The translations under genes and the position numbers were made by a program. Under the pieces are notes generated by a model, which was given only the letters and a program-made list of their open reading frames with translations, searched no databases and was not told where the DNA came from. 30,472 nucleotides of DNA from a virus: the IMG/VR virus record IMGVR_UViG_3300030419_001805, positions 1 through 30,472 of that record; one strand, given 5' to 3'. Below are positions 26,276 to 30,472 of this stretch, piece after piece. Position 1 is the first letter of the stretch, and the number at the start of each line of letters is the position of its first letter.

Positions 26276-27100
26276 TTATCCTGTCATGAAGTCAATGGGT
26301 AACTCGTATGTCAAGCGAACCTCTTCTTCCAATCGTGTGATTTCTTCCTCCGCTTCTCGATATATCTCCCCACCCCTCATCGTTGCTCCACCGGGTAATG
26401 CCACATTATCAAATTTAGATAAGTTAACTCCCCACTGTCTTTTTACCAAAGCAGTAAAATATTTTTTAAGAAGTATGTCGTTGTATATTTCAGTAAACTT
26501 TTCAGGACTTAGTGCTACATACGCTTCGATTACTAAATATCTGTCAACCTCTGTGTCGTCTGACCAAGGCATATCTATGTGTAACCTATTGGTCACTTTA
26601 TTGAACCGTATCATTTTTTCCGGTTCAAAAATTTGCTGTATGAGACTGGTATACCTTTTCGTGCTATCGAAGGTTGCTATACCCATACCCTGTCCCATGA
26701 ACAGGTTTCTATTAATACCGAAGTAATCGTTGAGAGCCATTTGATATCTAACATCAAACATATTTGCTGTACTATCACCGAACCTAAAAACTCGTATGAC
26801 GCTTACAACATCTTCTCCTGTTGGTGCGCTACCAGCGGTTGCACCACTAGCACCGTTAACAACACCCAATTCATCCATATCAACAAACCCGTTGTCAATA
26901 TCTGTTTGAGTTACTTGATATTGGAACAATGCCCTTTCAACCCCATCGAAATGTCTTTCGGTAAAGAATTGAAGAGCATCGTCTAATCTTTCTTCTGCTT
27001 GTTGACGATCTACATTTACATCAATAACAGGCTCACCGAGCCGTCTAAAAGCATAGTCAATAATTTGATCTCTTGACGCTAATGCCGAGGTATTTGCCAT
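26276..27100 (-). CDS. 13: gp13, neck / head-completion protein
   Basis: gp13 closes the head after packaging with gp14. I use the ATG at 27100 (MANTSALASRDQIIDYAFRR), which has AGGAG eight bases upstream. The codon before it is a TTG that would add one residue. The 274 residues (T4: 309) show IIDYAFRRLGEPVIDVNVDR, the helix AEERLDDALQFFTERHFDGV, RFGDSTANMFDVRYQMALND and LLKKYFTALVKRQWGVNLSK, all typical of the family. It is the first gene behind a T4-type late promoter, which suggests that it heads the late structural transcript. Confidence 0.95.
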   Translation of the reverse strand: MANTSALASRDQIIDYAFRRLGEPVIDVNVDRQQAEERLDDALQFFTERHFDGVERALFQYQVTQTDIDNGFVDMDELGVVNGASGATAGSAPTGEDVVSVIRVFRFGDSTANMFDVRYQMALNDYFGINRNLFMGQGMGIATFDSTKRYTSLIQQIFEPEKMIRFNKVTNRLHIDMPWSDDTEVDRYLVIEAYVALSPEKFTEIYNDILLKKYFTALVKRQWGVNLSKFDNVALPGGATMRGGEIYREAEEEITRLEEEVRLTYELPIDFMTG

Positions 27101-27122
27101 CAATTATACTCCTATTCCTAGT

Positions 27123-27130
27123 TATTTATA
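27123..27130 (-). promoter_or_regulatory. T4-type late promoter for gene 13
   Basis: The minus strand reads TATAAATA here, the exact late -10 box recognised by gp55-RNA polymerase. It lies in the 51-base gap between the upstream gene and gene 13, 22 bases before the ATG. No other exact copy was found in an intergenic gap by eye. Confidence 0.75.
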
Positions 27131-27136
27131 AAAGAT

Positions 27137-27160
27137 GGTAATAATGTTTTATTATTTACC
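27137..27160 (-). terminator. Possible weak terminator before the gene 13 promoter
   Basis: Arms GGTAaATAAT and ATTATTACC, nine pairs with one bulged A and the loop AAAAC, overlap the stop of the upstream gene and are followed on the minus strand by ATCTTTT. The stem is AT-rich, so it is weak. It would separate the flank genes from the late unit. Confidence 0.3.
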
Positions 27161-27628
27161 TTTTGTTGGTTCTGGGGGTTCTGGGGGTTCTGGTAAAGAA
27201 ACCTCTATATCTTTCATGTCTTCTGGGGACATATTTTCAATATAATACCTTCTTGTAACTGGTTCTTCTGACTCATCCTCACCGGATTCCTCGTAGTTTG
27301 CGAATCCCGGCATGTTTAATGGGCAGTGTAATTTGGGATAGTCTAATTTACTATAATTCTCACCATCTGCCATTAACCATGTTCCCTTTTTGTCTCCACA
27401 GCCACAACCACCGCAGAAATGTTTACCTTCTCCAGTCTTACTTTCACGGAGATACTCACAAGGAATCAATTCACCATTGTCTCCAAAACAACTCAAAACT
27501 CTAAGTTGCTTTGTTGCCTGATCGATTTTTTTGTTTTTGAAACCTCTGGAAGTTATTGCCGAAGCAAAATTTTTCATCATACCGAGTTTTTCTGTGAAAG
27601 AAGAATTACCAAAACTTTTATCTTCCAT
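27152..27628 (-). CDS. Conserved Cys-rich protein of marine T4-like phages, function unknown
   Basis: The 158-residue protein starts MEDKSFGNSSFTEKLGMMKN. I recall close relatives just upstream of gene 13 in marine T4-like phages, without a proven role. Six cysteines are conserved in type: Cys47, Cys57, the cluster CGGCGC at 72-77, and Cys102 in PKLHCPLNMPGF. The spacing allows an iron-sulfur or zinc site. TKQLRVLSCFG and GTWLMADGENYSKLDYPK are the characteristic core. The C-terminus is Pro/Glu-rich with PPEPPEP repeats. AAGGA lies seven bases before the ATG. No signal peptide was seen. Confidence 0.85.
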   Translation of the reverse strand: MEDKSFGNSSFTEKLGMMKNFASAITSRGFKNKKIDQATKQLRVLSCFGDNGELIPCEYLRESKTGEGKHFCGGCGCGDKKGTWLMADGENYSKLDYPKLHCPLNMPGFANYEESGEDESEEPVTRRYYIENMSPEDMKDIEVSLPEPPEPPEPTKGK

Positions 27629-27655
27629 TATAAATCCTTTATAATAAAAATACCA

Positions 27656-30472
27656 CTAATCATAAATAACGGTTAACTTACTTCCCCATACATTCCTAAT
27701 TCTATTTATCTGAAGTTCGTTGACTGTTACGCCGTTATTTTTTATATTTATTACTAATTTTCCAGCATCATGTAAAGAATAAGAATTCAACAGCACATCA
27801 AGCATAAGTGTAACAGCATTATTATCTAGCGAATTGTTTGCCATGTTCAGATACTCTAGATGTCTTGGGAAAGATCCTTGTGCCATGAAGGGAATTGTCG
27901 TCAAGTTGTTGTTAGAAGCGTCTATTATTTTACAACTTTCTAGCGTGTTGTCAATAGTACCGTTCATACTTATTGACCCAAGACCAGAATTGTTTAGGTA
28001 TAATTCCTTTACTTCTGTTCCATGTGGTATAGTTAGATTAGAAAGATTGGTGTGTGATAAATCTATAACATCAATTTTTGTATTGTCTTGAATGTTTGCA
28101 ATAACTAATGGGTTGTCACTAGCATCCAAGTATTGAAGTCTGGTATTACCATAGAATGGTGGAAGGTCCAACAAGGTTATATTGTTGTTTGAAATATCAA
28201 TAGTACCATGTCCATCAAAGGAACCAAACCCAGATAGATTAATCGACGATAGTTGATTATATGAAACATCTAGACTGTAGATGTATGGATGACCTGATAT
28301 ATCAAGAGAGTCAATACTATTACCCGCACAATGAAGAATATTAAGTGTATCACTTGCTGGAAGTGTTAAGTTTTCCAAATGAACATCATTCGCAAATAGT
28401 TTCTTGATCGATGTCTTGCTGGATAAGTCCAGTGAGTTATCTAAGAAGTGTCTTCTAACTTCTATGCTACCTCCCATACCAGCGTGGTTATGACAATAGT
28501 AGTATAGGATTTCTGGTGTATTTTCATCTATCGTTATGTCTATGTACGCACCGTTATCCCCAGCATTTTTGTTTATCGATATACCGTTGGTGTATGGTAT
28601 TCCACCTTCGTGTTCACCATCTATAGTTTCTGAGAATCTTAATGGGTGGTGCGTTGTAAAATCCTCAGAAGGTGCCAGTGATTCGTCTGATAAATTAAAT
28701 CTATAGGTATGACCTCTATACAAGAATAGGGTGTCCCGTGAAACTCCATCAATTACATATTGATTACCACTAATCGGTTTGGGTTCTACCGTCACTGATA
28801 TTGGTTTTCTAGATCCTTGTAGATTTAGTTCTTGAATCGTGTTTGAAACTGATTCGATAGACACATCATGATCGGGCATAATTTCTAACTTTTGAATACC
28901 ACTAAGTAAACCAAAGTTTACACCATGAATGTCTAGAGCAGAATATCTACCATTAACATCACTAGTGATAAATGATAATGTCTTGATTGCTGATAAATCA
29001 GATCCTGTTTTCACTCTTAGTTTTTCACCGTGTATTGCTCTAACAGCCTCGTTATGGGTTGGATGACTAATCGCCAAATTGTCATTTGGGAATAACATCG
29101 GTGGATGTATTCCAAAGTTAGTTCTGTAATGGAATGAAGGTAACATTCTTACATCATCCTCGTATGAGGAAGAGATGAACTCAATAAACTGTCCGAATGT
29201 TTTTCTGGTTATCCAATTCACATAATTCGAATATGAAGGATCATTTACGGAACCACCTGTTGAAATCTCTGGGTGACTGCAATGTGTGCCATTACCCATA
29301 TACACACCACCCTGACTCTGACAAGCGTCTTTGGTTAGGTCATTATGACATACCCCATTTATCGAACATGAGCCTACAGCATAACCATCTTCTAGAGAAC
29401 CATAGTAATTAAATGAGTATCCGTCCATATAAGAATCTGCGTTATTATAAGGCAAAGATGTTAAGAGACTCAGATGCGAAGCATCCGTGCCACAACCTTT
29501 GAACAAAATTGATATTGGTGTAGAAGGTGACCAGTCACCGCCCAATTTTCTACACCATTTTCTCGTCGTACTAAAAGCAGATCTGTTTCTTGGGTTGGTA
29601 CTTAGTTGATCGGATGCATGAGAGTAAATACACATACCGACTTCATCCTCTGCATCGTAGCACGAATAAGATTCTTGACATTCATCACAATGTCCACCCT
29701 CAATAAATACCCACTCTGTGTCATTGTAATCAGCGGTAACAATTTCCATTGCCTGTGTTTCTGTTATATTGTCGATACACTGCGGTTCACCAAATACTCT
29801 GCAAACTTTACCCAATTTAGAATTATTATAGGAACCTCTTAAAGAAGTGGAGTCGCAAGCATAACCCGAGAACCACTCACCGGAATATTCATGACAGGTA
29901 TTTGCATCAGTTTGGACACACATGTTATTTGTTATACACGCTCCCCATTCTATATTTCCACAATTTGCATTGTTGCAGCCAATTTCTCCAAGATATATCC
30001 CGTTGGAGTTAACACAAATTTCTTCTGGTAGACTGAAGCACCCGTCGTGCCTGCAACATGCGTGCATTGCAGTTTCTGAAGTTGCACAGAAACCATCTGC
30101 ACATGTTTCATCTTGAAAGAATGTTCCACCTAGAGATACACACATTCCTTCTGGATTTCCGTGCCACTGGGGATCTTGAACATCCATATAATGGCAAGGT
30201 CTGTTATAACCAGCCACTGTTATATTGCAACACGCACCAGAGTATGCTACTAGATTGCTGTTGTCACACCCCTGTCCAAAGTCAGCAGTATGTCCACCTA
30301 ATTCTCTGCACAAATCACCGTTACATATTCCAGCAAAAACAACACCATTTGAACAACAATCAAAAGTATCTAATGACGGACACTCTACTTCGGTACATCG
30401 TTTTCCAATATGGAATGATGCTCTCGGTGTAGTGGGATCTAGTTGTCTACTATTGCACCAATCTTCTGTAAC
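27656..30472 (-). CDS. Cys-rich repeat / LRR / cupredoxin-like protein, probable adhesin or fibre (5' end outside window)
   Basis: The frame stays open to the right edge, so the true start lies outside. A TTG at 30313 is only an internal codon. Of the 938 visible residues, 1-398 are a cysteine-rich region with repeated units of the type GACC-x-C-GG-C (DCCSNG, GACCNIT, HACCRHDGCF, ACQSQGGVYMGNGTHC). Residues about 490-560 begin a leucine-rich solenoid (LDIHGVNFG, TIQELNLQGS). Residues 569-675 form a cupredoxin-like domain with His609 in HPLRFS and Cys660, His663 and Met666 in YYCHNHAGMGG. Residues about 680-900 resume the solenoid (LDVSYNQLSSINL, IDLSHTNLSNL, IDASNNNLTTIPF). Marine phage fibre proteins often carry the same CxxHxxM domain. 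An adhesin or fibre on the virion is the best inference. No membrane helix was seen in the visible part. Confidence 0.85.
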   Translation of the reverse strand, partial: VTEDWCNSRQLDPTTPRASFHIGKRCTEVECPSLDTFDCCSNGVVFAGICNGDLCRELGGHTADFGQGCDNSNLVAYSGACCNITVAGYNRPCHYMDVQDPQWHGNPEGMCVSLGGTFFQDETCADGFCATSETAMHACCRHDGCFSLPEEICVNSNGIYLGEIGCNNANCGNIEWGACITNNMCVQTDANTCHEYSGEWFSGYACDSTSLRGSYNNSKLGKVCRVFGEPQCIDNITETQAMEIVTADYNDTEWVFIEGGHCDECQESYSCYDAEDEVGMCIYSHASDQLSTNPRNRSAFSTTRKWCRKLGGDWSPSTPISILFKGCGTDASHLSLLTSLPYNNADSYMDGYSFNYYGSLEDGYAVGSCSINGVCHNDLTKDACQSQGGVYMGNGTHCSHPEISTGGSVNDPSYSNYVNWITRKTFGQFIEFISSSYEDDVRMLPSFHYRTNFGIHPPMLFPNDNLAISHPTHNEAVRAIHGEKLRVKTGSDLSAIKTLSFITSDVNGRYSALDIHGVNFGLLSGIQKLEIMPDHDVSIESVSNTIQELNLQGSRKPISVTVEPKPISGNQYVIDGVSRDTLFLYRGHTYRFNLSDESLAPSEDFTTHHPLRFSETIDGEHEGGIPYTNGISINKNAGDNGAYIDITIDENTPEILYYYCHNHAGMGGSIEVRRHFLDNSLDLSSKTSIKKLFANDVHLENLTLPASDTLNILHCAGNSIDSLDISGHPYIYSLDVSYNQLSSINLSGFGSFDGHGTIDISNNNITLLDLPPFYGNTRLQYLDASDNPLVIANIQDNTKIDVIDLSHTNLSNLTIPHGTEVKELYLNNSGLGSISMNGTIDNTLESCKIIDASNNNLTTIPFMAQGSFPRHLEYLNMANNSLDNNAVTLMLDVLLNSYSLHDAGKLVINIKNNGVTVNELQINRIRNVWGSKLTVIYD

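Noticed and set aside
30311-30313. TTG at 30313 as the start of the LRR protein
   Set aside because: The frame is open without interruption to 30472, and the upstream residues continue the same Cys-rich repeat, so the TTG is internal.

Overview
The window is a stretch of the genome of a T4-like myovirus (tailed phage with a contractile tail), most like the marine T4-type phages known from cyanobacteria and SAR11-type hosts. Every gene I can support lies on the minus strand, so the biological order runs from the right edge to the left edge. Base composition is AT-rich, genes are tightly packed with many 1 to 20 bp overlaps, and no tRNA, CRISPR array, insertion sequence or stretch of more than about 130 bases without a gene was seen. 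The host cannot be read from the sequence. The marine assignment rests on the gene order (13-14-15-16-17-18-19-20-67-21-22-23-uvsY-uvsW-55-47-46) and on a CxxHxxM cupredoxin-like domain often met in marine phage fibre proteins.

Right flank (27.1-30.5 kb): a large protein open at the window edge (938 residues visible) combines a cysteine-rich repeat region, a leucine-rich-repeat solenoid and a cupredoxin-like domain placed inside that solenoid. It is followed by a small conserved cysteine-rich protein. Morphogenesis module (27.1-13.4 kb): a T4-type late promoter (TATAAATA) precedes neck genes 13 and 14, then come sheath stabiliser 15, terminase 16 and 17, sheath 18, two tandem tail-tube paralogues, portal 20, two small head-core candidates, protease 21, scaffold 22 and major capsid protein 23. 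A strong intrinsic terminator closes gene 23.

Recombination and late-transcription module (13.4-5.8 kb): a third tail-tube-fold protein, UvsY, UvsW, a small beta-barrel-like protein of unknown function, late sigma factor gp55, and the Mre11/Rad50 pair gp47 and gp46. Three small genes sit between 47 and 46: a conserved phage protein, a two-helix membrane protein, and an HExxH zinc metallopeptidase-like protein that starts at TTG. gp55 is preceded by an 8-codon leader ORF (stop included) whose stop overlaps the gp55 start.

Left flank (5.8-0 kb): four genes of unknown function, probably virion or adhesion proteins. One has a four-cysteine cluster and a carbohydrate-binding-like C-terminus. The last is a very large aromatic- and cysteine-rich ORF that runs off the left edge with no stop in 812 codons. 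The core genes together make and fill the head, build the tail, run recombination-dependent replication and switch on late transcription. The flanking cysteine-rich proteins are the least understood part of the window.
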